The position numbers were made by a program, and so were the translations under genes. A stretch of 57,379 bases of DNA from assembly GCF_033971905.1 (NCBI RefSeq), contig NZ_JALBUT010000010.1:1-57379 (forward strand), given 5' to 3'. Shown here piece by piece: positions 1 to 8,878 of this stretch; position 1 is the first letter of the stretch; each line of letters starts with the position of its first letter. Origin of the DNA: Intestinicryptomonas porci (GTDB taxonomy: Bacteria > Verrucomicrobiota > Verrucomicrobiia > Opitutales > Intestinicryptomonadaceae). The notes under the pieces are model-generated. The model ran no database searches and had not been told where the DNA came from. It worked only from the letters and a program-made list of their open reading frames with translations.

Positions 1-316
1 CCGTCTTGTTTGTATTCCAACCTCGCAAAAAAGTCTCGACCTTTTCGCCAACTTCGTATTACTCTATAAAAACTAAACAGCATCAGAGGCATTGTAGGAC
101 TTCCGTCCTCTTTGCCTCCATTTTTTTTCTACTTCTTCTACCCTCATCCCACTACCTTTGACGATGAGCGTACAACACCCCGTTTGCAACTGCTTCATCA
201 TCAGGGTTCAACTGCTACGTTTCACGCTCAGATGTGCGAACAAACCGCAACATCGTCTCCGCAAAATCCGTTGAGGACGAAACCATAACATCACATTTTC
301 AACGCGATATTGAAAA
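1..316. other. Gene-poor window edge
   Basis: I see no recognisable gene in this stretch. The only clear structure is a terminator-like hairpin at 86-128, which suggests that a plus-strand gene ends before or near the window start. Short open frames exist on the plus strand (for example around 145-290), but none resembles a family I know. It lies downstream of the methyltransferase gene and may hold remnants of mobile DNA. Confidence 0.4.
86..128 (+). terminator. Rho-independent terminator
   Basis: The arms gaggca (86-91) and tgcctc (113-118) enclose an inner stem aggac/gtcct (96-100/105-109). A run of eight T follows at 121-128. The T-run lies on the plus strand, so it would terminate a gene entering from the left edge of the window. 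Confidence 0.6.
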
Positions 317-1384
317 TTAATAGGCTACGAGTAAAACCTCCGTTGATTTTTTTGAACTTAGAGCATATTTAATTTCAGGTGAATAAAATATATTTACTCG
401 TTTATTTAAGCGTTTTAGGATGCTCATTAAATCTTCAATTGAAGGAGTTCCATTAGATCGATAAGAAACAACTAATATACTGTTACTAAATTTTATAAAT
501 AATTTTTCAAAAGCTTTAGAGATTTTTTCTGGATTATTCCATACGTTCGGTTTTTTTAGGAATCTTAGATGTTTACTCTCATAATCGATATTATTTCGCC
601 AATTATCGTAGTCGACTATTCCATTTAAAAAATGGTAAAATTCTGCGTAATCTACGCCTATCCCTACTTCATTTAAATAAGGCGTGTCGATGTAAACAAG
701 GTCGAAAGACCCCGAGATATCAAATACATCATTATTTTGAGATTTACATATTTCTCCATTATCAAAAATAGCAGAATTCGCCTCTTTGATAAATTTTCGA
801 AAATGGATTTCAAAAGGAGTATCCCAAGTTTTTTTATTACCGAATGATCTTTTTACGTCTTTTAATCGGACATAAAGGTTTTTTCTATGAAATAAATTAT
901 ATGGTCTTTTTATAAGACAGGATTGAAATAACGCAAAGAACGCAATAGCTTGCTTGTAAGGATTATCTATGGTTCTAATATTTGCAATAATAGTATCCAA
1001 CCAAGCGTTTTCTTCTTCTGTATAGTAAATGTTCTTGAATGTGGTTGATATGAAATTTTTATATTTGACGGCTGAATGCTTACTTAAAATATAATCAATA
1101 TCGGAATCTTGTATTAGAGTATCCCTGTTCTCAATTAGTGCCTTCCCAATAATATAATTGAATTGCAAAATATCATTATATGTTACTTTTTTTTGTTCTT
1201 GTTTTAAGCGAAATGAAACAGCTCCCGTTCCACCAAATGCGTCTAATACCGTATGAAATGGAATATCTTTTATGCATTCCCATATCCAATTAGCAAATCT
1301 CAGCTTGCTACCTTGATAACGAGTAGAGGGAAATTTTACGACTCGGTTTTTTGATTCATCAAACAAACATAATTGAAAAGACAT
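317..1384 (-). CDS. DNA adenine-N6 methyltransferase (D12 class) of a type II R-M system
   Basis: This 355-residue protein is a probable adenine-N6 methyltransferase of the Dam-like D12 class. It has the N-terminal YQGSK box near residue 23, the S-adenosylmethionine motif LDAFGGTG (47-54) and the catalytic motif as DTPY (233-236), a variant of the usual DPPY. Its ATG overlaps the stop codon of the upstream nuclease gene by one base (TAATG), so the two are probably translationally coupled. By pairing with an EcoRV homologue it should protect GATATC sites. That specificity is inferred from the partner, not from this protein. The gene is AT-rich compared with the genes beyond 6.7 kb, which suits horizontal acquisition. 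Confidence 0.88.
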   Translation of the reverse strand: MSFQLCLFDESKNRVVKFPSTRYQGSKLRFANWIWECIKDIPFHTVLDAFGGTGAVSFRLKQEQKKVTYNDILQFNYIIGKALIENRDTLIQDSDIDYILSKHSAVKYKNFISTTFKNIYYTEEENAWLDTIIANIRTIDNPYKQAIAFFALFQSCLIKRPYNLFHRKNLYVRLKDVKRSFGNKKTWDTPFEIHFRKFIKEANSAIFDNGEICKSQNNDVFDISGSFDLVYIDTPYLNEVGIGVDYAEFYHFLNGIVDYDNWRNNIDYESKHLRFLKKPNVWNNPEKISKAFEKLFIKFSNSILVVSYRSNGTPSIEDLMSILKRLNKRVNIFYSPEIKYALSSKKSTEVLLVAY

Positions 1385-2160
1385 TACTTTATGTGTTTAA
1401 AAGTTTTATATTCTGCAATATTTTTATAATATGGTCCACTTAGTTCGGCTGCTTTTGCCATATCTTTCGTCAAATAGTTTGTCCAATAGTCATCGAATAC
1501 AGCTTCGCCAAGAGAAGCGAAAGTTCCGTTTCCGTTTATTAAATCTAAAATTTTATTAACAGAACCTATATTTTTTGTGTTACCGCTTCCAGGTCTATCT
1601 ATTGCTATTTTCCATTTTTCTTGAACAAAGAATTTAAAATTTTTTATCACCGATACAATCTCATCCAACTCATCCAATGAATATATTTTCCGTTCGTCAA
1701 TATCACGAATTGAGTCATATATCACCCCTAAAACAACATGCGCTTTATATTCTTCATAAGGGTGTGTAATATTTTTTACGCTCTTACGATCTCGAAAATA
1801 ACCAGTAAATGCGCCTAATGTCATACCGTTAATATCATTAGAATCTTTTCTATAACTGCTTTTTAGATCCACAGCAAACAGATTACCATCCTCGTCTTTG
1901 AAGGTTATATCAGGATAAAAATTTTGTTCTTTTGTTAATTCAATTTCCAACTTGTTTTTAGAAGCGAACTCTAATATTTTAGGAAATATATACAATTCTA
2001 TTATCTTCGATATAACTTTCGTGTCTGCTGATATTGTATAAATATTTTTATAGGTATCGATAAAACCCTTTACAACCCAACTACCATCTTCAGTGCTAAT
2101 TTGGTTAGCAAATTCCTCTACTGTTTCACGAAGTAGTGTGATAAATGTTTCTTTTTTCAT
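1384..2160 (-). CDS. EcoRV-family type II restriction endonuclease
   Basis: This 258-residue protein matches the layout of EcoRV over almost its whole length. The PD-(D/E)xK catalytic set is visible as E55, D84 (in YPDITF), D98 and K100 (in VDLKS), with spacing close to EcoRV E45/D74/D90/K92. The DNA-recognition loop is GSGNT at 191-195, the same residues EcoRV uses to read GATATC, and is followed by NIGS. The segments HPYEEY (133-138) and DDYWTNY (223-229) also have EcoRV counterparts. I therefore predict blunt cutting of GATATC. The gene lies upstream of its methyltransferase, overlapping by one base. A 20-bp palindrome sits directly before its ATG. I see no controller (C) protein gene. Confidence 0.9.
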   Translation of the reverse strand: MKKETFITLLRETVEEFANQISTEDGSWVVKGFIDTYKNIYTISADTKVISKIIELYIFPKILEFASKNKLEIELTKEQNFYPDITFKDEDGNLFAVDLKSSYRKDSNDINGMTLGAFTGYFRDRKSVKNITHPYEEYKAHVVLGVIYDSIRDIDERKIYSLDELDEIVSVIKNFKFFVQEKWKIAIDRPGSGNTKNIGSVNKILDLINGNGTFASLGEAVFDDYWTNYLTKDMAKAAELSGPYYKNIAEYKTFKHIK

Positions 2161-2161
2161 G

Positions 2162-2181
2162 CAATAAAATCCATTTTATTG
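2162..2181. promoter_or_regulatory. Palindrome abutting the nuclease start codon
   Basis: A perfect inverted repeat with 9-base arms (caataaaat / attttattg) and a 2-base centre ends one base before the ATG of the EcoRV-like nuclease. It occupies the place of a ribosome binding site. It could be an operator for self-regulation or an RNA element that limits nuclease translation. The role is inferred from position and symmetry only. Confidence 0.4.
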
Positions 2182-2245
2182 TCATGTTCCCTTTTTACAT
2201 TGTTATAGTCAACAAAAAACAATCTCCTATCATACCATAATAATC

Positions 2246-2275
2246 TTGACAAAAGGGGTTGTTTTGGGTTATAAT
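2246..2275 (+). promoter_or_regulatory. Near-consensus sigma-70 promoter of the dead integrase
   Basis: TTGACA (2246-2251) and TATAAT (2270-2275) are separated by 18 bases. Transcription should start near 2281-2283, only a few bases before the ATG at 2285, so the mRNA would be almost leaderless. This placement argues for the ATG at 2285 and against the earlier in-frame TTG, which is itself part of the -35 box. Confidence 0.7.
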
Positions 2276-2284
2276 AACGCCACT

Positions 2285-3448
2285 ATGGCGAAGATTACAA
2301 AGAGATATTGTGGAGGTCGAAAATCTCCGTATCAACTTACTTGGTGTGAACAAGGAAGCCGTCATTCGCGTTTCTTTGAAACGGAGCGCGAGCGCGACGA
2401 ATTCCTTCGGGCTAACGACTATTTGGAGAAGTCGTCTTTCCAATCCCTGATGAGGTTGGATATGGACACGATTTCCGACATTGCCCGAATCGAATCTATG
2501 CGTGGCAAAATTACATTCCGCGAAATTTGGGAATTTTGGGAACGAAACCATACGGCGAAACGCGTTCTTAAATTGTGGGACGCCTGCTATGAGTATTTGC
2601 GGGATATGCAGGCAAACGCAAAGGTAATCCGATCCCACTTCATTCACGTCAGGCGAATTTTGGAAGTGCTTGTTGAATCGTTCGGCGAACGTCAGGTTGA
2701 AGACATAACGCGCGACGAACTTGAAGGCTGGCTAAAAAACCTACCCTACGCGCCTATTACCGTCAAAAACTACCGTTCGTGCCTTTGTGCCACTTGGAGA
2801 TGGTTTGAAAAGCACGAGCTTGTCTCAAAGAACGTTGCAAAACTCATCGACTGCCCGAATATCGAAATGGGTGAAATCGGCATTCTTACAGTAGAGGAAA
2901 CCGAAAGACTTTTGCGGGCGAACGAAAAGATAGATCCCGAAGTTTGCGGGCTTATGGCGTTGGGGCTTTTTGCGGGAATGAGAACGTCGGCAATAGCAAG
3001 AGTCGCCTACGACGAAATAACAATGCGGCAAGGCATTTTGACTCCCGCCGAAAAGACCAAGAAAAATCGGCGCAACTACATCGAAAACCTGCCCGACAAC
3101 CTCTGGGCTTGGCTCGAACGAACTCCCAAGACCGCCTTCGGTTGGTGCGAACGCAAATGGAAGAAGCGCCGAGAGAGTACCCTGCGCAGAGCGGGATTGC
3201 TCGTGAATGGGAAACAGTTAAAAACTCCAAACGAGAATGGCAAATTCCCACAAAATAGGATACCGCCCCACAATGCTTTCTGGCGCAGTTTCGAAAGCTA
3301 GCACGTCGCATGGAAAAGAGAGTTCCAAGATACGGCTTTGATAATGTCTCACCAAGTCACGGACATTCTATTCAAGCATTATCGCGGAATTGCCACAAAG
3401 GAAAATGCCGAGAGGTATTTTAATATTTATCCTAATAGTAAGTTGTGA
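2285..3448 (+). pseudogene. Tyrosine recombinase/integrase broken by an in-frame amber codon
   Basis: This encodes a phage-type tyrosine integrase. It starts MAKITKRY, has a core-binding region at about residues 110-190 and a catalytic domain from about 200. The box I arginine is in GLFAGMR. A TAG at 3299-3301 interrupts the frame. Without any frame change the sequence continues after it with HVAWKRE, MSHQVTD and KHYRG, to a TGA at 3446-3448. The expected catalytic tyrosine (in KHYRG) lies behind the amber codon. The HxxR region reads PHNAFWR, where relatives usually have an arginine one position earlier, so a second catalytic site looks damaged. TAG is an ordinary stop elsewhere in the window, so this is most likely a nonsense-mutated remnant. 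Confidence 0.85.
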
Positions 3449-3632
3449 TGAAATTTTGAAGAATTACGGGTACAGATACTCGAATAAGATAATTCGACAT
3501 CGCAAAGGCAAATAGGGACCCGACCCAGATTCTATAGGGTTATTCAGTAAATTTCCTTTGTTTATACGAACATAATAATATAGCAAATGCTGATATCTCG
3601 CTACAGTATTGATACTGCATAGAATTATTAAA

Positions 3633-5621
3633 TTATCTAGCACCTTTGGGGGCATCACAAAATATGGATCTTAAGTATTTAAATGTTTCGTCATAGTACG
3701 AGGGTTTTCTTGTGGCATCATTATCGTCACCATAAGGCACAAATATCGCCATTCCTTGACGAGCGCGAGTAAGTAAGACTCTATATGCATTTTTTAAGTA
3801 TAATTTCGCATCGTTAGAGACTATCTTTTGCCATTTATTCCCCTTGAAATTATTATATGTCCATTCTCCATCGTTAAAACGGAAATCCGCATCCCAAGCC
3901 ACGATTGAATAATCGACCTCAAGCCCTTGAATATCGAACTCAGTCACAACATCTTCTAAATAATAACTAGATCTGACGTCATCCTTGGAATTCAAAAACC
4001 AATTTGCAACATCAATTTCATTTTTTACAAAAATACCCTCATGCTTTAGTCTCAATGCTCCACTACTTGCCAATAGTCCATAACGCGTTGTGCCATGACA
4101 TTTTGATTTTATCCATTCCTTCGCTTCTTTTAAATTACGCGTCAGGAAAATTGGATATCTATCTTTTATTTTATTATATAAAATTTTAGCATTCTGTATG
4201 TCCATATCTAAAATCGATTTTATTAAAGCGGCTAAATATGGTGTTCTAAAAGAACGTACAGAGGTTGATAAATGTAAAAACTCTTCCTCATGGACATTTA
4301 AGCCTGCATACAATTCAGACAAGGTGCGATTTCTCGAATATTCAGAATCGTTTAGTTTTGGTGATACATAAACATCCCAATTTGGAAATGACCGTTTTAT
4401 GGAATCAAGCCATTCAGGAAGTCCAGCTTCTCCTGTGTTTATTTCTTGTCCACCACCTACAAGGCATATAATTACAGCCCAGCCCTCATGACGATTCATT
4501 GTGCTGATTAAGAATTCGGGTTCACTGTATTCAAAGTTTGGAACACATTTTTTTGTATGCATAAATTTCTTTATCATATCATGCGTCCATGCCCTTTGCG
4601 CTTCGTCAAATATCACGACTCGTTCAGGAGGAACTATATCGTTATTAACAAAAGAATCTCTATATTTATGAATTATTTGTATAAAAGCTGCAGTCTTTCT
4701 AAGCGCGTCAGATTTTTTAACTTTTATATTATTTATTTTTGCATTTGCAATTGAGTCTCTTGCCAAAGCTTCTTGCAAGACTCTCACGAGTGGGAAATTT
4801 CCCGACAGAAAGACTGCATGTTCGCCTTCCTTTGCATCTGAACGCTTGATTGCAAGGTTTAATCCAACTAACGTTTTTCCAGCTCCCGGAACACCTGTTA
4901 CAAAACAAATTGATTTTTTAGCATTTTGTTTACTAAACTCTATAATTTCTTCAATACGATTTGATGTTAATGACAAATTTATTGCTCCAGCATCGTTACG
5001 CGTAATTTCCTGAACACTATGTCCAGCATACAGAGCTTGTGCTGATTCAACTATTGTAGGAGTCGGATAATATTCCGAATTTTCCCAAGCTAAACAGTCT
5101 AATTCTGGTTCAGAAAACATGGAGGATATTTTGCAGATAACCTCTCCGATATTATTTTCATTACACTTTAATGGAGATATTATCTTTTCGTGTACGGAAA
5201 TCTCACAAGTTATATGATGGGCTTTTGTAGGAATCATAATTGGCACTAATAATCTATTTTCGCTTTCTTTCTGAAAGTTTCTCAAATCTAGTGCGTAATC
5301 GTAAACCTGATCGACAGCAGCAGCTCTATATTCCGTATCGCCGCATTTGAACTCTAATAGAAAGACAATATTACTGTGTAGAAAAACAACATCAATTCGT
5401 TTACCTATCCTGGGAATTATATATTCAAAGATAATCCTTCCTGTGCTAAAATTAGCAAATTGCTTTTTTAATATGTCAATCTGAATACACCACGCATTAG
5501 TTTGTTGCTGCTCTAGGTTAGAGTTTTCTGAATTTGAACAAATGATCCCAAGAATCTCTTCCGTTGTTTGCCTTAAAAAATCTTTTATATCTGCAGAATA
5601 ATATGAATTTTGTTTTCGCAT
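3633..5621 (-). CDS. PD-(D/E)xK nuclease fused to DUF2075 (Schlafen group 3-like) helicase/ATPase
   Basis: This is a 662-residue two-part protein. The N-terminal third carries a RecB/Cas4-like nuclease signature: D77 (in GKRIDVVF), E90-x-K92 (in FLLEFKCG) and Q105xxxY109. The rest is a superfamily 1-like ATPase of the DUF2075 type, with Walker A GVPGAGKT at 243-250, a DEAQRAW Walker B, and a CLVGGGQEINTGE segment typical of that family. C-terminal helicase motifs include RVLLTRARQG. Such proteins often occur in defence islands, and here it lies beside a restriction system, an integrase relic and an IS remnant. A role in defence or nucleic-acid processing is an inference. The gene is AT-rich and monocistronic. 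Confidence 0.8.
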   Translation of the reverse strand: MRKQNSYYSADIKDFLRQTTEEILGIICSNSENSNLEQQQTNAWCIQIDILKKQFANFSTGRIIFEYIIPRIGKRIDVVFLHSNIVFLLEFKCGDTEYRAAAVDQVYDYALDLRNFQKESENRLLVPIMIPTKAHHITCEISVHEKIISPLKCNENNIGEVICKISSMFSEPELDCLAWENSEYYPTPTIVESAQALYAGHSVQEITRNDAGAINLSLTSNRIEEIIEFSKQNAKKSICFVTGVPGAGKTLVGLNLAIKRSDAKEGEHAVFLSGNFPLVRVLQEALARDSIANAKINNIKVKKSDALRKTAAFIQIIHKYRDSFVNNDIVPPERVVIFDEAQRAWTHDMIKKFMHTKKCVPNFEYSEPEFLISTMNRHEGWAVIICLVGGGQEINTGEAGLPEWLDSIKRSFPNWDVYVSPKLNDSEYSRNRTLSELYAGLNVHEEEFLHLSTSVRSFRTPYLAALIKSILDMDIQNAKILYNKIKDRYPIFLTRNLKEAKEWIKSKCHGTTRYGLLASSGALRLKHEGIFVKNEIDVANWFLNSKDDVRSSYYLEDVVTEFDIQGLEVDYSIVAWDADFRFNDGEWTYNNFKGNKWQKIVSNDAKLYLKNAYRVLLTRARQGMAIFVPYGDDNDATRKPSYYDETFKYLRSIFCDAPKGAR

Positions 5622-5713
5622 ATAAGACTTTCTTGATATATCTCTATTGTCTAAAAATAAAAGCCGTGTTAAATTTATTATTTAGGAAACAGATTTATTT
5701 ATATTTTTATTTT

Positions 5714-6675
5714 CAAAACGCCAGTGCCTAACAGACGGTAGATGTTTTTAGATATTGTTGATTGTTTGTAAAGATTAAAGTTATTGATTCATTTACTAAT
5801 TGCCCATAGGGGGCGGCGCACTTTAGTTCGTGAAGATAATCGCTTGGACTTTTCCAATTTAGTGTCTTTCGGGGACGAGAGTTGATCTCATTCAATGCAA
5901 ATTTTAGTTCCCTTTCCGTCGCTTTTCTCAAATCCATTCCCTTCGGAAAGTACTGTCTCAACAATCTATTTGTGTTTTCATTGAGACCTCTTTCGTAAGA
6001 AGTGTATGGGGGGGACAAAGTATATTTCACTCCTTAATTTTTTACTTATATCTTCGTGATAAGCAAACTCCTTGCAGTTATCAAAGGTTATCGTTTTCAC
6101 ATTCATTCCGCGCAATAACTTTATTACGCCATTTTTCGTAGCTTTCGCATCCTTCCCTGATAAGTAAGTTACACATAGATACTTGCTTCGCCGCTCTACC
6201 AGCGTTAGTATCGCACCCTTGTGATTTTTACCCATTATCAAATCGCCTTCCCAATCCCCAAATCTAGATCTTTCACTATCTCAGGTCTGCTTTCTATGCT
6301 CACTCTGGAGACCATTTCTTCTTTAGAAAAGTTTCTAAAATATCGGCTTCATTCCCTCCTATTAGATATTTTTTAGGCTTGAGTAATAATCGCAAGTACG
6401 TTCGCATAAATGCTCTGCCATGCGTGTAAACGCCTTCAACACGATTGCGTGATAATTCACGGGATATGGTAGATTGCAATACCCCTATCGCATTTGCTAT
6501 CTCCGATTGCCTTTGTTTAGCTTTACACATGTTCTCTATTACTCTTCTATCGTCGTATGTTAGACGGCGGTATTTCGGTTTTCTCATAGTGCTTTTCTTG
6601 GTCGAAAAACATCTACTCTACATCCCCTAAGCCGATTCTCTAACTCCTTTAGATTTTATGCACTGGAGATTTTAA
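5714..6675 (-). mobile_element. IS30-family insertion sequence, deleted remnant
   Basis: A broken transposase lies between two short, imperfect inverted repeats that I propose as the ends. On the left, CAAAACGCCAGTGCCTAA (5714-5731). On the right, read inward on the minus strand, TTAAAATCTCCAGTGCATAA (6656-6675). They share the CCAGTGC core. With these ends the element is about 0.96 kb, shorter than usual for IS30 elements, which agrees with the internal deletion in the transposase. I did not identify a target-site duplication. Confidence 0.6.
5728..6587 (-). pseudogene. IS30-family transposase with internal deletion and frameshifts
   Basis: Three fragments in different frames make up an IS30 transposase. 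The N-terminal helix-turn-helix part (6587-6300) starts MRKPKYRRLTYDDRR and ends KKKWSPE. The next matching text is ESRPEIV, so roughly a hundred residues of the middle are missing. A frame change near 6260 is needed to reach RSRFGDWEGDLIMGK, which holds the first catalytic Asp. The second Asp is in TITFDNCKEF, where a usual Gly is now Cys. Another frame change near 6020 leads to YERGLNENTNRLLRQYFP with the catalytic Glu. The fragment ends at 5728. It cannot encode a functional transposase. Confidence 0.88.
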
Positions 6676-6744
6676 TTCGCGTTTCAAGACCGCTTCAAAA
6701 TTAAAACAAATTATGCCGATTTTTATGTGTTTAAAAACAAGCAT

Positions 6745-6781
6745 TTAACCGCTTTCTTGGAGAGTTTCTGAAAGCGGTTAA
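6745..6781 (-). terminator. Terminator of the GH97 gene
   Basis: A perfect 12-base inverted repeat (ttaaccgctttc / gaaagcggttaa) lies a few bases beyond the GH97 stop codon. The T-run on the minus strand is weak (GTTTTTAAAC a little further on), so it is a less certain terminator than the others. Confidence 0.5.
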
Positions 6782-6788
6782 GCGCCTT

Positions 6789-8735
6789 TTACTTTTTTGC
6801 CGATTTTGGCGTTATCTTGGCGACAAAGCCGCCGCCCAATCTCGTCATTTTGATTTTTATTTTTGACGACGAGTTTACGTCCCTTACTTCGCGCTTGTAA
6901 TCGAAGCCGACACGCTCAAAATTAACCCCGTCGGCAAAGCTTTCCATTGTAAATTCGCCTTTGGGCAAAAAATCCAAATCAAGCTCTATTTCCTTATCGA
7001 CAGCGGACATCGCCCCGACATACCAATTTTTGCCGCTTCTTCTAAGCATCAAAACGTACTCGCCGATTTTTCCATCCACCACCCGTGTGTCGTCCCAAAC
7101 GGTCGGGCATTGCGCCATAAACGCCGCGCAAACAGGCTCTTTCATATACGCGGAAGGGGAGTCGCAAAGCATTTTAAGGGGTTCAAAATAGCACACATAC
7201 ATTGCCATTTGATGCGCCCTTGTCCCCCTTGCGTTAGGCATACTCGGCATTGAATTTACATTCCCCTTTGTAAGGTTGCGCATGGCGCCGGGGGTATAGT
7301 CCATCGGACCTGCCAAAGAGCGCGTAAAAACAAGATCTACATTGTGCGATGGCGAAAGAACGCCGCCTTTGTTGTTTTCGCCGCCGCGCACACCTTCAAA
7401 GTTTATGACATTGGGATATTTTCTGTGAAGCCCCGAAGACGGAGCGCAGCCGTGAAAATCCACAACCAACTTGCGCTCTGCGGCAAGAGACGCTATTTTC
7501 TCAAACAAATCGACAGCCTGCTGGTCGTCGCGCTCCATAAAGTCGATTTTAAGCCCCGCAACGCCCCACTCTTTTGCCCTGTCCAAAATTTTTACGGCGT
7601 CTTTTTCAAACGGGCGTACAAGCGTCCAAAGAAGAATTTTTACGTTCCTTTCCTCCGCGTACTTCACAAGCTCTTTTATGTCGATTTTAGGTTGCATTGT
7701 GGCAACCAAATCGTTGTTGCCAATCCAGCCTTCGTCCAAAAGAAAATATTTCATGCCGAATTTTGAGGCGAAATCGACATAGTATTTATAGGTCGGCATA
7801 TTCTGCCCCGCAACAAAATCGACGCCGAAAAGCCCCCAGTCGTTCCACCAGTCCCATGCGCAAGTCCCCGTTTCAATCCAAGAGGCGTCCTTTATCTTTG
7901 ACGGGCTTGCAAGCTTGTATTGAATGGAGTTTTCGACAAGCTCGGCATCGGTGCGGGCAAAGAGCATCGCTCTCCACGGGAAAGTCCTCGCTGCGGAACT
8001 TTTTGCGATAAAGTCTTCTATGGATTTTGGCATGAAAAGCCTGCCCTTGTTTTCAAACTCCTTGGGATAAGGGGCAAACGCGCCCTGAATTTCCCCGTTT
8101 TCGGAAAACTTCAAATTCATCTTGGGATATTCGGAAACATCGGAATCCAAAATCGCCACTTTCACATTTCCCGCGTCAAATACAAACGGAAGCGCAGCCA
8201 TTGGCATATGCTTTGATATTTCGCAAAGCTTCATTCTTCTATAGACGTCTTCAAACCAGCAGTGGAAAGAGCCTACTTTTTGGGGATAGGCGTCCATCGC
8301 GCCGTCAAACGGATATTTCGCAGTCTCGCTATTTACGATTATTTCGCCTTTCTTGTCGCAAATAAAGCGGTACGCGAAAGCGTCATCGTAGGCTCTGAAT
8401 TCAACGGAAAAACCGTCAAACTTCAAAAGCAGGCGGTTGTAAGAATCCAAAATTTTGTTTTTGTTCGCCCAAACAGGATTTATTTCCTTTTTTACGGACG
8501 AGAACGATTTTGAAACGAACTTCGGATTTACCCCGAAGTTTCCCAAGCTTGTATCCATGGCAATTTGGCAGTTTTCCACAATGGACTTGCCGTCGAATTT
8601 TATCGAAAAACCCAAAGTTTTCGAAACTTCCACTTCTGCGTCCAGCTTTCCGTCCGGAGAGGAAAGCGGAAAAGCCTTTCCATGCGCGGACGCAAACATA
8701 AAACAAAAAAGCGCGAATATCCCCCATATTTTCAT
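6789..8735 (-). CDS. Glycoside hydrolase family 97 (alpha-glucosidase/alpha-galactosidase)
   Basis: This 648-residue secreted glycosidase starts with a hydrophobic signal peptide (about residues 1-19). An N-terminal beta-sandwich (PDGKLDAEVEV) precedes the (beta/alpha)8 domain with the family segments LLDEGW, GLKIDFMERDDQ, DFHGCAPSSG and NFEGVRGGE. The Asp in KIDFMERDD sits where retaining GH97 enzymes carry their nucleophile. That would fit an alpha-galactosidase-like retaining subgroup, but the substrate cannot be fixed from sequence. It probably acts in the periplasm or at the outer surface. It follows xylA on the same strand, but a strong terminator lies between them, so it probably has its own promoter. 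Confidence 0.88.
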   Translation of the reverse strand: MKIWGIFALFCFMFASAHGKAFPLSSPDGKLDAEVEVSKTLGFSIKFDGKSIVENCQIAMDTSLGNFGVNPKFVSKSFSSVKKEINPVWANKNKILDSYNRLLLKFDGFSVEFRAYDDAFAYRFICDKKGEIIVNSETAKYPFDGAMDAYPQKVGSFHCWFEDVYRRMKLCEISKHMPMAALPFVFDAGNVKVAILDSDVSEYPKMNLKFSENGEIQGAFAPYPKEFENKGRLFMPKSIEDFIAKSSAARTFPWRAMLFARTDAELVENSIQYKLASPSKIKDASWIETGTCAWDWWNDWGLFGVDFVAGQNMPTYKYYVDFASKFGMKYFLLDEGWIGNNDLVATMQPKIDIKELVKYAEERNVKILLWTLVRPFEKDAVKILDRAKEWGVAGLKIDFMERDDQQAVDLFEKIASLAAERKLVVDFHGCAPSSGLHRKYPNVINFEGVRGGENNKGGVLSPSHNVDLVFTRSLAGPMDYTPGAMRNLTKGNVNSMPSMPNARGTRAHQMAMYVCYFEPLKMLCDSPSAYMKEPVCAAFMAQCPTVWDDTRVVDGKIGEYVLMLRRSGKNWYVGAMSAVDKEIELDLDFLPKGEFTMESFADGVNFERVGFDYKREVRDVNSSSKIKIKMTRLGGGFVAKITPKSAKK

Positions 8736-8780
8736 AATAAGTTCCCTTCCGATTTAAGTTAGCAGATTGAATTAAAATAA

Positions 8781-8809
8781 AAATAAAAGTTAATATATAA
8801 AAAAGTCAA
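8781..8809 (-). promoter_or_regulatory. Possible promoter of the GH97 gene
   Basis: Read on the minus strand, TTGACT (8809-8804) is followed after 17 bases by TTATTT (8786-8781), in a very AT-rich stretch about 45 bases before the GH97 ATG. The -35 box is good but the -10 box is poor. Confidence 0.3.
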
Positions 8810-8831
8810 GCCTGTTATATTTATGCAAAAA

Positions 8832-8857
8832 AAAGAGACCCTTTTTCGGGTCTCTTT
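8832..8857 (-). terminator. Terminator of xylA
   Basis: A 10-base stem (aaagagaccc / gggtctcttt) is followed on the minus strand by a long T-run. It lies about 20 bases beyond the xylA stop codon and separates xylA from the GH97 gene. Confidence 0.9.
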
Positions 8858-8878
8858 CAAAATAAAACTTTTCTTTAA

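Noticed and set aside
2195..2647. Long minus-strand open frame opposite the integrase
   Set aside because: Its translation shows no domain, it lies wholly opposite a recognisable integrase, and it covers the integrase promoter.
3299..3301. Genome-wide reading of TAG as an amino acid
   Set aside because: rpoZ, hpnH and the PfkB kinase gene all end in TAG at the expected protein length, so TAG is a normal stop here. The integrase stop is better explained by mutation.
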